From: Callipepla californica brunnescens
Taxonomy: Eukaryota; Chordata; Aves; Galliformes; Odontophoridae
Length of the DNA stretch: 64,000 nucleotides
Assembly: GCA_023055505.1 (NCBI GenBank)
Contig: JALIRH010000023.1
Location: 4,346,423-4,410,422 of the forward strand
Direction of reading: 5' to 3'
This document shows positions 11,725 to 25,618 of the stretch, one piece after another (position 1 is the first letter of the stretch; every line of letters begins with the position of its first letter). The notes under the pieces are model-generated. The model saw only the letters and a program-made list of their open reading frames with translations. It ran no database searches and was not told where the DNA came from. The position numbers were made by a program, and so were the translations under genes.

Positions 11725-14700
11725 CTAAAGAATGCAGTAAATCTCAAAATGTCAAAGTGAATGGAATATCATTCTGTAGTTTGGGAAATGCCCTTAAATA
11801 TTAAAAGGTCTGGAAATTTTCTCCAGAATTCTACTGATTTGCTTTATACACAAGAACAACTTATACATTAGTATGAATATCAGCGATATTAACTTCCACT
11901 CTCAGAACTTGTGATTCCAACTATACAAATATTTACTGATTGCAGGTATTGAAATTCTGGAGAAGCATTATTGTTTCAGTGTTATCTTTTGGCTTGTTTT
12001 CAACTTCTTAGAGGTTGGGTGGTTTTCTATTTTTTGTTGTTGTTGTTGTTGTTATTTATTTATTTATTTATTTATTATTATTGTTATTGTTATTTTGCTT
12101 TACTTTTTCCCAAATTGTGCATACTTTGAAATAGTGGAGTCTAGCTTGTTGGTGTCTAATGCAAAGTACAAAAATTTAACATTTTTTTTTTCATTATGAC
12201 AATTACTTGACACACCATACCTGTTAATCTTTCTATGGTTCTGCTACCATGGGAGAATTCAGGAATGGATTCCTCTATACCACAGGACAGTTCAAATAAA
12301 CTAGTAAGCTGTAATGATTCTGAAGCCTAATTTGTACAGTCAATAATGAGACTGCATGTACTGGTTTGCTACAGTGCAATTGGTGTTCACGATAAGAAGA
12401 GATGTAGATGGCTCTAACTGCTTTCCTGCATGCAAAGGCCTGGCTTTCATATTGCATTTCATTAGATAAACACAGTGCCTTCTGCACTGTGATATTCCTA
12501 GGTCTTGGCTTCTGGAGGAAAGATCTGGCATGTGAGCTAAACTCTCCAATTGCTCAGACTACACATCCCCCTTCATTATCAATTCTTCCAAGTGAAAATA
12601 ACATAAATCCAAGATGAAACAGCCTTGCAGGATGTCAAATTGATAGCAGTTCAACAATCTCACATCAGGACTTTCACCCTCTTTACTGTTTGTCAACCTA
12701 GTAAATTCTTACATTATTCAGTGTTAATGTGTACAGTGAAGAACTACAGGCTTATTAATTTCCAGTGGAGATGAAGTAGATCTCCAGAAGAATCTTTTCC
12801 TATCTAACCACAGAAATGACTTGTATATTGGAATTAGCAGTCTTGGATACCATGGCCCTGAATGTTCAGAAGATAACAAGGGAATGATTAAGATGTCTTT
12901 GTTCTGTGGAACTCTGCCATTTATGAAAGGGCAAATTAATTTGTTAATGGTATTGAAGTGTTTTAAAGCAGAAAATTACAATTTGTATATGATATATTAA
13001 GCAATGGATTTTTCTAAAGAACTTTTTTTAAAGTTAACTTATATTCCAGAATTATAAAAAGAATAAGATTCACTCTAGTGAGTAGTTTTTTAGTAAAAAA
13101 TTAAATACATTTGTGAAAGTAGTTATTGCTTTTTTTTTTTTTCAATAAATAAAGCTTACCTTCATGTAGGTTCAGAAAGATATGATGCAAAAATTCAAAT
13201 CCTGAGCAACTTGAAACCAACTTTCTAAATCACAAGGATTTGACCATTTTTATCTTGAAGTGTTAGCCATGCCAGGAGAATCTTCAGGGAGAACCTTGAA
13301 CTGACCTAGTTCCCTTCATTATTCCTCAGCATTTTCTATTTCCCTTTAGCAAATCTTCTTCAGAATTCTGGATCTCCTTCTCAGGTGCCTAATAAAAATT
13401 TCTTCACCCAAATAAGGTTTGCAAGATAGGATTTAATCCAAGAAAATACCTAAGCTATGTTTCTTAGAAGTTGGTTATTGATATGTTGTGCCCCAGTCTT
13501 TCTGGTGAATCTGATCCCTGCTGATCTGTCAAATAGGTAAATGAGATTGTTTTAACCTGTGATTTCTGTTGATGAGCCTTGAATTTGAAAGACACTGTTG
13601 AGTCATAGTTGATACGTTATTGCTAGGACAGTAACAGCAACTGGCAGTCAGGACTCTTGCCTGCTTGAAAGAGAGTACTACTATAAATACTACCTCAGTG
13701 AGCAGAAAAGGTTACTTCTCACCTATAGAGAAGGCTAACTGTGGAGGATGAATCTCACTTCTGGTATATTCAGTTTCTGGGGATTAGTAGTTGTGTAAGG
13801 AAGTGGGACAAGTTGCTCATGCCAACTATGAAAAGTCACAATAATTTCAGGTACTAAAGTAACCACAGATTCAGTTCTAATTTATTTTTCAAATGCAAGC
13901 ATTGGTAATAACAGTTACTATGGCTTCCGATCACTCCTCAGTTACATATTTCTTTATTATTTAACCCTACTTACACATTGGAAGCTGATAATTTTTGAAG
14001 GGAAAGAGAAAATTTGACTGTAAAATTGACACCAACGCATGCTGATCTGGTTAGAGCTGTGTAACAACTGGCACACAGATGCTAGAAGGCCTATTACAAA
14101 AGAAGGTAGTACCAGGACTTGCATAAAACCTGTGCCAGACAACAACAACAAAAAAATGTTGATATTATGGTCAGGTGAAAAAGGAAATTGCATGGAATGT
14201 TTAACTAGGCATGAAAAAATGATAGTGAAAAGGTGAAGGAGTTTTCAAGTAGTAGTAAAACACTTACGTAAGTTGTACTAAAACTGAAAATGTTTTTGTT
14301 ACCTCTGTTCCACAGGATGATAGATTACAAGGAAGTTCAAGCCAGTACACTCAGAACACAAACAAGGAAATACTGCACTTCCTGGTGAGAAGCCAGTCTG
14401 TGGAATTCACAGTGTGGCAGGTCCCCAAGTTAAGTACTCTGGATATTTTAATGATTTTATGACAGCTCAAAATATGACACTACGGCAGCTCATAATATTT
14501 ATAGGTTTGCAAATTAGAACTGGAGTAAGCATAGTACAGAAACTGCAAACCAGACAAGGCTCTCTCCTGTGTTAAATGCATTTGAGGTAGCTCCCCTGCT
14601 TACGTACAGGCAAGTGGAGTTCCTTCTGAAGGCTCCAGTGCAGGTTGTCAAATGAGGAGGGAAAGTCATTTCAGTGGAACTGGTGCCATGATCCAGCATA

Positions 14701-14970
14701 GCAAATCCTCTGCTGTTAAATCAAGGCTTTAAAGCAGTTTCTTAGTATTCAGAGAGGCCTTTCCTTTTTAGGCAACAACAGAACGTAATCTGGATAGACC
14801 CTGACCCTTAACCCACAACTGCGAATGTCTGAAGCATGGTACAACGGATCAGAGTTGTTCTTAGTGCCCTTTGCCCTTTAGCATGTCTGAAAGGCAAACT
14901 TCTCACAGAACTGGAGATAATCACTCCTGAATGCTTAGCACCCCTGGGGTTTCAGCCTCAGGGCATGGGA
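11725..14970. other. Intergenic sequence with a simple repeat, no gene seen
   Basis: AT-rich sequence. The only clear structure is a compound microsatellite at about 12,035-12,096. No coding or RNA gene can be supported. Confidence 0.55.
12035..12096 (+). repeat. Compound microsatellite (TTG)n(TTTA)n(TTATTG)n
   Basis: About seven TTG units pass into TTTA units, then TTA/TTG units. It is a tract of about 60 bp made only of T, A and G. Confidence 0.9.
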
Positions 14971-14974
14971 GGGT

Positions 14975-15033
14975 GAAAAGATGACCTCCAGGTCCCCTCC
15001 AGCCCTTTTTCTTATAATTCTGTAATTCAAACA
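14975..15033 (+). mobile_element. CR1 LINE 3' tail
   Basis: GATGACCTCCAGGTCCCCTC followed by CAGCCC and CTTATAATTCTGTAATTC is the plus-strand form of the CR1 3' end with its ATTCTRTG-type terminal repeats. It is very short, so the copy is severely 5'-truncated. Confidence 0.65.
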
Positions 15034-16814
15034 GTTAACTAAAGATATTCCAATGAATTTTGAACCAAACACGGGATGATGTGACTTCCATACCAAAAAC
15101 CTTGCCCAAAAATTCTTCCACAGCATGTAACTTCTACTAATGAGCCAATATATGCTAGAAGCACCTTACATAGAGGAGGTATTTATTCTGAGCATGGTAG
15201 GGCCATTTCACAATCATGGCACTGAAAAACTAAAGTTCTCAGAACTATCTGTAGCCTAAAATGTGTCTTTGAGGAAAAACATATGAATAATGGTAAAAAA
15301 ATCAGAGATCTGATGACCCTATTTTGTAGATACAACCTGGTGCTTATTATATGCAATGATCTGCTCCATGGTTTGTCCAGGATTACTCTGTTTCCTGGGA
15401 ATGTGGAGGTCATATGCAAGTGGAGGGCAGCTCACTGCCAAAGCCAGTAAAATTGATATGCCTACATATTTATTCTCTTCTGATGTTATTTCAGCTGTCA
15501 CATTGCTCTGGGAGTTTCCTTTTTTGTTGTTGCCTTTTTTTTTTTTCTTGAACAACATTTACAATTGAGATCTGTTTTTTGTGATAAAGGAAAGCTACAT
15601 AGGTTCACCATTGACAAACACACACCTAGGGACTAAAGATTAAAGTCTCCAGAGGGGTGCTGTGCTGAGCACCATTGCTTAGTTGCTGGCTTACAGACTG
15701 TCCTGCAAATGATGCTCTCTAAGCTAAAATAATTATCAGGAAGAGATTTTATAAGTGTTAGGATTTCTTCATCATTCTTAGGAAAATTAAATGCCTGACT
15801 TTTACAACATTTAGCCGTGCAATCTGGCATGGCTCTAGTCCAGGAGAGAGGTTCCTCCTTTCCCCTCTTCCCTGGTGGAGATGCTGCTAGACATACATTA
15901 AGGCTGTGAGTCCATGCTCTGGAGAGCATCACAGTATTGTTTGACAGTTCCTGGGTGTATAAATGTAACTCTTCTGCAACCTTCCAGACTTCCTTTTCCA
16001 GGGTCACTTGCACAGTGCACTATATGCCATACTGAATGATGGCTTATTTCCTCACATTTTCACAAGCAAGTAGAAGCCTGTGCATTTGTTTACCTGCCTG
16101 CAAAAGCATGCTTCTAGGTAATGGCTGAAATGTTTGGTTTTCCCTGTCATAAAGAGAGGAGCATAAAGCTTAAATTCTGCAAACTCCTCGGAAGAGGCAA
16201 TGGGAATTACTAAGCCCACCTGACAGCCTCTAATGATTGATTCAAGAGACCTCCATGAATTTCTGAGGGGAGCTTCCCCCAATATACAAGAGATACAGGG
16301 GTACTGTGAACTGTCCCTTTAAGACCCTGAGTTTATAGGGTTCACTGTCCTAGGGTCTGAATGGTTATTTGTAGGTGTGTGGTATTTTTTTTTGTTTTTG
16401 TTTTGTTTTGTTTTTGTTTTAAACAGAATGGAAAACACTATAGAATTAGTATAATTCAATTAGAAAGTCAAATTTAACTCATCTCTCCCCATTAGATTTA
16501 TGTATTAAGTTACCTAAATGGACCAGTGTCCAGTCAGGAGAGCATTTTCCGGAGTCCTGACTCACTGGCAGTCTGGGGCTGAAGTGAACTAAATAATATT
16601 GTAATAATTCTTACAAATTATTTAACAAATATTAAATTATTTTCTTGAAAGGTTTCTTCCGCCACTGCTGATTTGTATCACGGTGCCTGAAGTGCTCTGC
16701 TTCCATTTAAAGCTTTTTGTGCCTAAGACTGCCTTGTGCTGCCCTACCTGTCTTGATCTTTTTGCAGCTGCCACTTCAGAATTTGAAGATAAGGGGCCAT
16801 CTAACATAGAAACT

Positions 16815-16937
16815 GTTTTTTTTTTCTTTACAAGGCCATTAGTGGTTTTTCTTTTTCTTTTCTTTTCTTTCTTGGCTTTTTTATTTTTTTTATTCTTTCT
16901 TTCTTTCTTTAAAGAAAGAAAAAAAAAAAAAAAAAAG
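16815..16937. repeat. T/C-rich tract ending in a TTTC/GAAA palindrome
   Basis: A T- and CTTT-rich stretch runs into TTTCTTTCTTTAAAGAAAGA followed by a poly-A run. A perfect 22-bp palindrome is centred between 16,910 and 16,911, inside a longer imperfect inverted repeat. Confidence 0.85.
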
Positions 16938-17379
16938 AGGTATCTTTGTCTATAGATTCCTGTTACAACTTCAAGGAAGAGACATTTATCTATTACCTTA
17001 CTGCTGCACTGTGAAAGTCATGAATTATGTTCTTCTACTCAGATAGATTTTCACCCTGCTTTCAGTAGGTCTCCATTAACCCGCATCTGCCAAATTAAAC
17101 TGACAGGTTTAGAAAAACTTGACACAACAGATTCTAAAATTAGATCTGCTACAAAAATCAGAGGAATTGAGACTGCAGTTTCCTCCCTCTGTGCAGCTTT
17201 AGTTGAATCAGAGTGAGATGATAATACAAAGAAGTAAAAGGGAGAAACAATGTTTCAGTCCTCCTTTATAGTAGGGTTTTGTTATTCTTGCTTTAAATTT
17301 CAGTGACAAAAGTGGTTCAGAAATCACTAACAAGAGTTTTCTGACATAGACGTGCCTTGTGTTCCTTCACTGGGGGTTT

Positions 17380-17443
17380 ATTCCTTTTTTCTTTTATTTT
17401 CTTTCTTCTTTCTTTCTTTGTTTTTTTTTTTTTTTTTTTTTTT
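17380..17443 (+). repeat. Pyrimidine tract with T23
   Basis: CTTT units followed by a run of 23 T residues. Confidence 0.85.
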
Positions 17444-17938
17444 AACTATTCTGAGGACTTGCAAGGATGATATGTAAGGCAATTGTTGGGAAAGAAGGGA
17501 ACACCATTTTAAAGAGAAATTGCCAAGCTTAATTGGTCAAAAATTGACACAAACTGAAGTTCCAAAAAATGAAATGAAATCCCCAGAGCCAGTATGTGTT
17601 CACAGTGAAGTGCAGTCAGGGAAATCAGAAATAATAATTTAAAAGACTTTGGCCCCAGATCCCAAATAATCAGCTGTTTTAGTTAAAGTGTTGTCGCTGA
17701 ATCCAGTAACAGGCTTGAAAACCCTCTACATACTGAGAACACTGGAGTGAGCCCTGCTGCACTTTTGCCTGGTGCATGATGACAAGGGGCAAGAACAGTT
17801 TCAGTGGTCCAGACAGCTTCACTTGGAGGTCTCCTACAGTCACAAGTGAGATGCGTGTCTGGCATCTGGACACTACAGGAAAGCCCTTCAGCTCTTCCTC
17901 TTTCCAGCTCCCTATTGTAGGAGATATTTGCTGGATAG

Positions 17939-18034
17939 AAGGGGAAAAGAAAGAGGAAGGGGAAAAGAGAAATGAAAAGGGACATGGAAAGAGAAGGAGA
18001 AGAGGAAAGAGAAGGGGAAATAGAAGGGGAAAGG
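17939..18034 (+). repeat. GGGGAAA-type homopurine tract
   Basis: About 95 bp composed almost only of A and G on the plus strand, with repeated AGAGAAGGGGAAA-like units and a few single pyrimidine interruptions. This is polypurine-polypyrimidine DNA with some mirror symmetry. Confidence 0.85.
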
Positions 18035-18851
18035 AGCACAGTGTACATTGGGCACAAACTGCAACTTAAATGCTGTGACCAGAGATCTTGTGAAACATCA
18101 GGTCACCACAGAGAGCTTTTTTTGCAACTGTGAAAGAAAGAAATTTCATGTTATTAACTAAGATTTGGTGTTTTCAGAAACTAAAGGAAAGAGAAGAGCG
18201 AGCATAGCAAATCTGTATTACTCAAGGATTACACATATCATTTTCTTCATGTTTATTTGCTCTCATAAAACTCCAGAAGGGTCTACATCATAGGAGATTT
18301 GACTATCAAATGTGTAATATCAAACCTTAAGCTTACCCAGCATCTCTGAATGTGTTCCAGTGAATTCTTTATGAAACTCAATTATTGAGGAAACCTCCGA
18401 AACCTACAAGGAAATGCGAAAGATGATTCTTCTTTTTTTCTGAAACCTGGAAAATGATGAAACAGAGAGTATCACTGACTATCTATAAATTAATAGTTGA
18501 TACACAACAGTTTACTTGTCCTTTTGTAAAGTGAAAATCAAACAGCAAAAAGAAGAATGGAAAAATTGCTGCATCACAAACCACAATTCAAAAGAAAAAC
18601 AATTCCTTTTTTTCATCAGGTCTCCAAGTAAGACTCCCTCTACACAACACCTGTTACAGCTTGTGGAGAGCAGGGCATATTGTTGTTTTCTTGCTTCAAG
18701 GACTACTGAGATTTCTAAATCCAGGGCACACAGTAACACTTCTGACCTTCTGGAAACTCTGCTTTTTGGTGTAGCCATTTTGCAGTTTCTGGAAAGGCTG
18801 AGACCTGGGAGTCTCAGTATGTGTACTGAGTATATTGTCTGGCAGGTTCTA

Positions 18852-18886
18852 CTTCTGTGAAGGTAAAATCCATCACTTCACAGAAG
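18852..18886. repeat. Short perfect inverted repeat
   Basis: CTTCTGTGAAG and CTTCACAGAAG are perfect 11-bp complements separated by 13 bp. It is a possible hairpin without known function. Confidence 0.8.
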
Positions 18887-21800
18887 GTTGTACTGACACT
18901 ACACTTTGGAAGATGAGAAATAACTTTTTCTTTCCATTATGCCATTGCTCTTGCTGAACAGCAGTCTTGCAATTCTCTGCACTTCAGGAGATCTTTGATG
19001 CACTGAATGACATCTTTTCATGTTTTTATTTTGTATTAACTTACTGTCAACATTCTGTTAGTTTAACAGGATTTAATATTTTATAGTGAGGGCAAGACCT
19101 TGTATTACCATGTGGTTTCCCTAAAGTTGTCCATATCAATACAAATCTCTGCAGCTGAGAGATTTTGAGATTTTAAAATGAATGTAACACATGTAATTTG
19201 AATAGGCTATTGGGATGCTTTTAGGTTACTTATATGCTACACAAAATATAAAGCTGAACAACCTGGAGTTTTCTTTATCAAATACCAAATAAATAACAGC
19301 AACAAATGAATTTTATGTTGATGCATGCTGTAAGGCATTTCTCACTGGACTTGTTTTTCAGGGTTCATCTGTAAATCTAACATATTCTTCTGAGTTTTCT
19401 AAATAATAAGAAAATTGTGTGGAGTTCTGCCTCCCATTGAAGAAGTTAAACCAAATTTTAGTTCTGAAACAATAAATTTTCACTCAGCAGACTGGTTTGC
19501 TTTTTTTCAGAATAAGCAAGAACTATGCTGGTGATTGTATTTGGTGAGAGAGTAGTGCCCAGATCTGTATAACTCATAATAATTTAATAAATGACCTATA
19601 AGAGTAGATCTTTCCATGTAATCTTTCTCAGTAGCATGTCACATACCATACTACATCACAACACGTGCAGACATCAACACGCATAGAGTGTTCATGCCCA
19701 CATTCATACACAGAACCTGGGTTCCATGGATGTACATAACTTATATGTACCTCAGTCAGGGATGCACAGGATGAAGAATATGCTGATACTGTCTAACGTA
19801 GTTGAGATTCAGATCTGCTAAAGACAGAATCTACAGCAAGGAATTTCTGTTGTTGTTGTATAATATGTATACTTCTGTATTACTGCACGGTAAATACACC
19901 CTCCTAATAGCCTGTAGGTAAAACACATGTTTTTATCTGTGTTTTATTACACAGACACATTTTCCTGTGCAAATGCTATAAAAGCTATACACAATAGGTT
20001 TATTTTACTATTCACCTAATTTAAAACCCTTGCATGCTGGGCTAATTTAAACAACTGTAGGAGATCAGACTGAAACAAACAGGAAAAAATTACTTTTTCC
20101 AATGTGGATTTTCAAATTGGTTGAAGGACCCCAGAGATTAAAGGATGGATGTTTGGTATCTCCCTGTTAGGATCATTTTTTATTTTTAATAGAAAATTTC
20201 TGACTGAGAATAAAAGGCCAAGCAAGTTAGTGCCTAGCAAAGTATATCTCATGTGGATATGTCAATGGAAAAAAATCCCAAACATCATATAGCACCTCAA
20301 TTCCTTTACATGAGCCAAGCATCTTTGAAGCTAGTAGTAATTCATCCATATGTGGACCTACATCTGTTAGCTTAATAGGTGACACAAGGCTGGATTTTAA
20401 ATGAGTCTAACGCAATAACTAGAGTTATGTAATAGGCTTTTCAGGAAGACAGAGAAGGAAGCCTTAATGTTAAGAAACCCTAGCTCAAAGTATCAGTTCC
20501 AGTAGCTCCAATAGCTAACATTAAACCTTTCTGTCTGTCTGTCAGAATAACTTTCCTTTGTATTTGCTTTGCTCAGGCTATCACATTTGCACTAAGGCTC
20601 CCTTTGCCCTGCCATTAACCTATGTGAATACACAGGTGTGTGCATAATACATGAACAAAGAAATACCATTGTTTCAAAGAATTTCTTTCTTGTGGTTGTT
20701 GCTCACAAAAGAAATGTACAGCACATGAAACTATTTTTCTTAATTACTCCCAAAATGTCACTGCTATAGTGTCCCACTCACTGTCAGTCAAATCACATTA
20801 AAGAGTGGAATGAGGAATAACTTTGTATAACCCAGTTGTTCATTATAATGGCTGTAGCTTGTTTTCTTTTACAGAGCTGATCACGCTGAACATGATTTTC
20901 TCTTCCTGCGTACTAGTCTAGCCCCACTGACTTCAGAAGAATGGCTCTTGATTTGTTCTGGTAAGACATGAGGAAGACAGTGATTTTCTACCTTAGATAG
21001 GTTGCTGGCACAGTAGCAGAAATATTGCAAGTGTTGGAGAAAAATAAATATGGTGGGCACAAACAGAATGTCCCATACAGCTCAGTTAGTTTAACTTAAG
21101 AAATGTGTTCTATCAGAAAATGCCAATAAGCTAGAGCAACATTTTATTTTATGGTGTGGAAAAATTTCACAATATAGCCATATGAGAAATGTACTTAATT
21201 TTCCTTTTTCAGACAAGTCAGCAAGTGAGTGCATATTACTAAGTTTGCTAGCACAGCCTAGAAGAGCATACTGAAAGATCCTTTGTAATGCACAATTGGA
21301 TGCAATGTTAAGATGGAGTGCTTTGTGCAGCTGCAGAGCACTTCGCTGAACTGATTGTTTTCAGATGCTGTGAATCCCCAGACTTGTTACTGGCAGACAT
21401 TAGAACAACACTGTAAACTTTTTGTCTCTTATTCTCTCCTTAATATACAGGTCATGGTGGGACAAAACAAACATAGCAAGACACCTATGCATTGGAGATG
21501 GTTTCAGTAATAAATACAGCTCTGGCATAGGCAGGTACAACTCTTACTGACTTCAGCCAGTGTTGTACTGGATTACCCTAGGGATGAGTTTGATCCTCAG
21601 TCTCTTTCTAGTAATGAGTGCTCTGGCAAGAGCATTAAGCACCACAAGCAGAGAATTAGCAGCTCTGATATTACCCATGCTGTCAACAGAAATGGAGAGC
21701 AAGCAGGAGTCTGAAGGAAAATATTGTGTGTGCTTTACTGTTTTGCAAATGTATGCTGACTAAATCAGCAGCAACACACTGACAAAGTTAGGACTTTTTC

Positions 21801-22915
21801 TGCTCCCATCTAAGAGTATATAAAAAACACTTATTTAATACAGTATAAGGCATTTATTTAGATGCATTAATGGTAAGGAAAAACAGGTAATTAGATGGTA
21901 AGGACTGGAAAAACTTGATGTGATGTCTTTGTGAAGTATTTACAGTGCTGAAAAACATTTCATGTATAAAAGTTGCAAAGCAGTAAATATCCTATCTTGA
22001 AAATACATCATCAATATCTTAACATGAGTAAGGAAGCCCAGATGGGCAGTACAAGCAGTCTGGGGGTGTTTATGTCTGTTCTTGTTAAAACTGTTCAATT
22101 CTCTCCTAACTCCAAGTAAAGCCTTTCTGTTCAATTTGATTTTATTTCAAGACAGGGCGAGGGCTACACTCTGAAGGAAAGGACTACATTTTAATAATCT
22201 CAAATAGAAAAAAAAAAAGATATCCAGATAGAAGAAAAAAGCCAGCAGCAGGCATCAAATGAGAAAGAAAGAAGTAACAAAGAAACCAGCAGCCTCACTG
22301 AAACTATTCTGATCTGAAACAGGTGAAAAAAGAATAGTAATAGAATACTAGGTTTTCAGAGGCATTCCCTCGCTCTCTTTCTCTCCTACATATTCAGCAG
22401 CAAAACTACTTGTAAATCCTGTTTCCTAGTGTATCCTGCTGGCCTAGGTCTAGGGTTACATGGCCAAGATGGGGACTGGAGGAAGGCACGGGGGAGGCAG
22501 CTGAAGGTGTGATGGCCTCTCCTAAGTCCTCCTTCTCCTCTGCCCTACTTCACGGCAAATGGCTGTGCTTTGCATGTAGGTCTGCAAGAGCCTGCACTTA
22601 GGACAGGAACGCCTGGGCATCCCATCTGACAGTGCTGTCACAGGGGCAGTTAGCACCCTACTGCCAGATCTTGCCCCACCATCGTACCATGCAGAGCTTC
22701 GTCCTGAAAATATCTGCCTTTGGAGTTTCATGACCTTCTCCGTCTTCAGCTTTCTTTTCTGTCTCTTATTTCTTTTCCTGGGTGGTTCTTAGAGAATGGG
22801 TCTGATCTTTTTTCCACATTCACTCTGTATCAGACAATCCCTATGATGCTGGGTAAACAACATTCTTCTGAAAAATCCTTTTGTAGAGTGTGGAGGATGA
22901 CTTGAATCTTTCCTT

Positions 22916-22917
<2 letters not shown>

Positions 22918-22952
<35 letters not shown>
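22918..22952 (+). repeat. T35 homopolymer
   Basis: Thirty-five consecutive T residues. No retrocopy is recognisable beside it. Confidence 0.9.
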
Positions 22953-22953
<1 letters not shown>

Positions 22954-25040
22954 TGGGTGTTAATGATATGCTCCCACCTGGGTTTTGAGCTTAGACAACT
23001 CTGAAAGAAGACTGCAGAGAGCTGTTTAAACCCTGTGTTTTAGCTGCATGTGGGTTTCAGACTCAAGCCTGAAGAAATCATGCACTGAAGACAAAGGCTG
23101 TAATACCAATTCATGCAAGAAGAATATAGTTCTAAGGCTTGTTACACTATGGCACTCAAAAAAGGGGGCTTCCAAGTTTTTAAGGTTTATTTATAAGCAA
23201 AATGAAACTATGCAAGCTATAAACAACCAAGCAAGTTTATTCAGTTCAATTGTACTGTAAAGTTACACCAGGTACGCTTGTGGACTCAGCCCTGTGAGTT
23301 TATCTGTATAAATGGTTTATAAATGAAGAAACAAATGTCACATTCCCTGGTAAAATGAGAGATGGAGCTTCTATTGTGAATAATGCAAGCTTATCAGAGA
23401 TAAAAGAACTGATGAATTATAGCTATAGTTTCCATATTTACTACTGCAAATTCTAATTTGTTATCCTATGAACAAGGAAACTGTGAAGGGATGGATTGAT
23501 TTCTGATAAAACAGGAGCTGATAAAAACCCTGGTGCAGAATGAAGTACATTTGGTTTGTTTATAGCATGCAATTAGTTTTCCTCTCTAATCTCTTGACCT
23601 TCGCGGCTGCTACTAACTCAAGAGGATCCTCTCAAATAAAGTGACATTGCAAAGCAAAATATGCTCTCCTTCTTGCCAAAGGTGATATAAGACAAAACAG
23701 CATGAAAATAGGTTTTATCCTAAGCTATAGGTCTCCTGCCAAGTTACAGAAGCATAATTGCCTTGGCACTCTTAAGGTAAAGGAGATATAAAAGAACAGT
23801 CTAAGAGTAGCAGCTGAATTTTATCTAAACAAGTCTATTTTGATGCTGCAGAAATCAGACACACACTGTGTAAGAAGAAAACAATGCATATAATCTTGAG
23901 TTAGTCATTGATTCATGGAGAGTTTGTTGGAAGATTCCTTTGGAAGTCATGTAGTTCAGACTTTACACTGAAGCAAAACCATTACTAGCTGTAGATCAGG
24001 CCAGACATGACTTCGTCTTGTCAGGTCATGGAAACCTCCGAGAGTGGAGATCCTGCAGCCTCTCATTCTCCCAGTGTTGAACTTCTATACTTTGTGAGGA
24101 ATATTTCTGAATGTTTAATATGAACTTCCCAAGGTATAGTAAATGGTTGCTGCTTCTTTTGATTTTATTTTCTTCTGATGAAAAGAGTCTGGCTCCATCA
24201 AATTATAAATTCCCTTCCAGTTGTTCTGGTTTGCTATCAGATGGCTTCCACTTTACACTGAACGAGTCGAGCTCTCACAATTCTGAAGGACATGTGCTCT
24301 AGGCTTCTATCTTGGTAGCCCTCTAACAGTCTTTCTCCCCTTGATGTGCAACCCAAAATTAGACAGACATTATTTTAGATAGAGCTTTACAGGGGGATGA
24401 GAAATGTTACATAGTAACTCCCCTTGATACCTTAGCCAATCTTCTGATGCAGTGTGCACTTTCCCTTATTTGTAAGGTAACCACAATATTGGTTCATATT
24501 TGCTTGGTATTCACTGCTAGTTACAGGCATTTACATCAAGGAGTTAGTCACTTTGACAGTTTCAGACTGCATTTGTGCCCGAATGCCCATGTGCATAATG
24601 TACATTATTTGAAGTGCACCTGGACTGATGGTTTACTTTCCAGCTTAATAACATCTCTTCCTAATTTAGTATCATCCATCAGTAGTGTTCTTAGCATACA
24701 AGTAAATTACGATGAAATTATGATGAAATTATTGAACAAAGTTAATCTCATCTATGTTTGTTCCAAGCTGCCTACCAGGTAACAAATTATTGATTACTAC
24801 TGAATAGGTTGCCTTCCCAGTTCAACAACAGCTCCGTGTTTTCTCCAAACTTCCTCTTACTACTAACTTATCTACTGAAGTTATGTTATCTTCTAGACAA
24901 GACTTGACTTGGGTTTATCTCCACTTGAGCTTTGGTCTTCTTCATAGTTACCTGAGTAAGCAGGTGAGAGACAAGTTTTTTTCCAAATTTTTCCCCTATA
25001 CAATTCTCCTTTGTTGCTTTCACTGGTTTCCACCTCTTGC

Positions 25041-25108
25041 ATTCTATATATATGTATATATATACACATTATTTATTATTATTGTTATTATTATTATTAT
25101 TGTATTTT
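25041..25108 (+). repeat. AT-rich microsatellite (TA)n(TTA)n
   Basis: TATATATATGTATATATATA passes into TTATTATTATTG units. It lies within the degraded CR1 region and has replaced any coding similarity there. Confidence 0.85.
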
Positions 25109-25496
25109 AGTTTGAAAATAAATTCCTTGCTTAGTCAAGAATATTTTCTGCTGAAATTAGCCATCAAAGTAGGATAGCTTCTGCCTGAGCTTTATATATG
25201 TTTTTCTAAAAAACTAACCTTCTGTCTTAAAATCCAAAGACCTAACTCCAGCCTTCCTCCCCATCCTGAGCTCAACCATCTCATGGTCACTGTATCTATA
25301 GCCATTAGCCTAGAGACATTTTTACCAGCAATTCTGGCTGACAGTCTGTGAACAGGGCTATCTGTCCTGGCTGGCCTATCAAGCATTAGTTTTGGGATAG
25401 CATCAGCAATGCAGCTGAGAAACTATATCAACTGCTTGCACAGTACCATGCTGATCTCCTAGACAATGTATGGATGTTAAAACTCCCTTTGAAAAT

Positions 25497-25618
25497 GATT
25501 CATAGATTCATAGATACACTTGGTTGGAAAGGACCTACAAGATCATCTAGTCCAACCATCCTCACACCACCATCCCTACCCACCAAGCTACAAAATCAAA
25601 TCCCTAAGCTGCAGCTGG
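25497..25618 (-). mobile_element. Younger CR1 3' end inserted in the old CR1
   Basis: The sequence begins with the reverse complement of CR1 terminal octamers (ATTCATAGATTCATAGATAC), followed by TTGGTTGGAAAGGACCTACA and AGATCATCTAGTCCAACC. These match modern chicken CR1 far better than the flanking old CR1 does. Endonuclease-region similarity of the older copy resumes after it. Confidence 0.82.

Larger units (their letters stand above)
15034..23904. other. Intergenic sequence, no gene seen
   Basis: No gene is supported. The longest open frames here are a minus-strand frame of 126 codons (15,633-16,013) and a plus-strand frame of 114 codons (18,516-18,860); both lack recognisable domains and have the composition of random AT-rich sequence. 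Named structures are given separately: pyrimidine/purine tracts at 16,820-16,937, 17,380-17,443 and 17,939-18,034, and T35 at 22,918-22,952. A GC-richer stretch at about 22,440-22,700 is unidentified. Confidence 0.55.

Noticed and set aside
15633..16013. 126-codon minus-strand open frame
   Set aside because: No recognisable domain, no splice or promoter context, and composition like the surrounding intergenic DNA.
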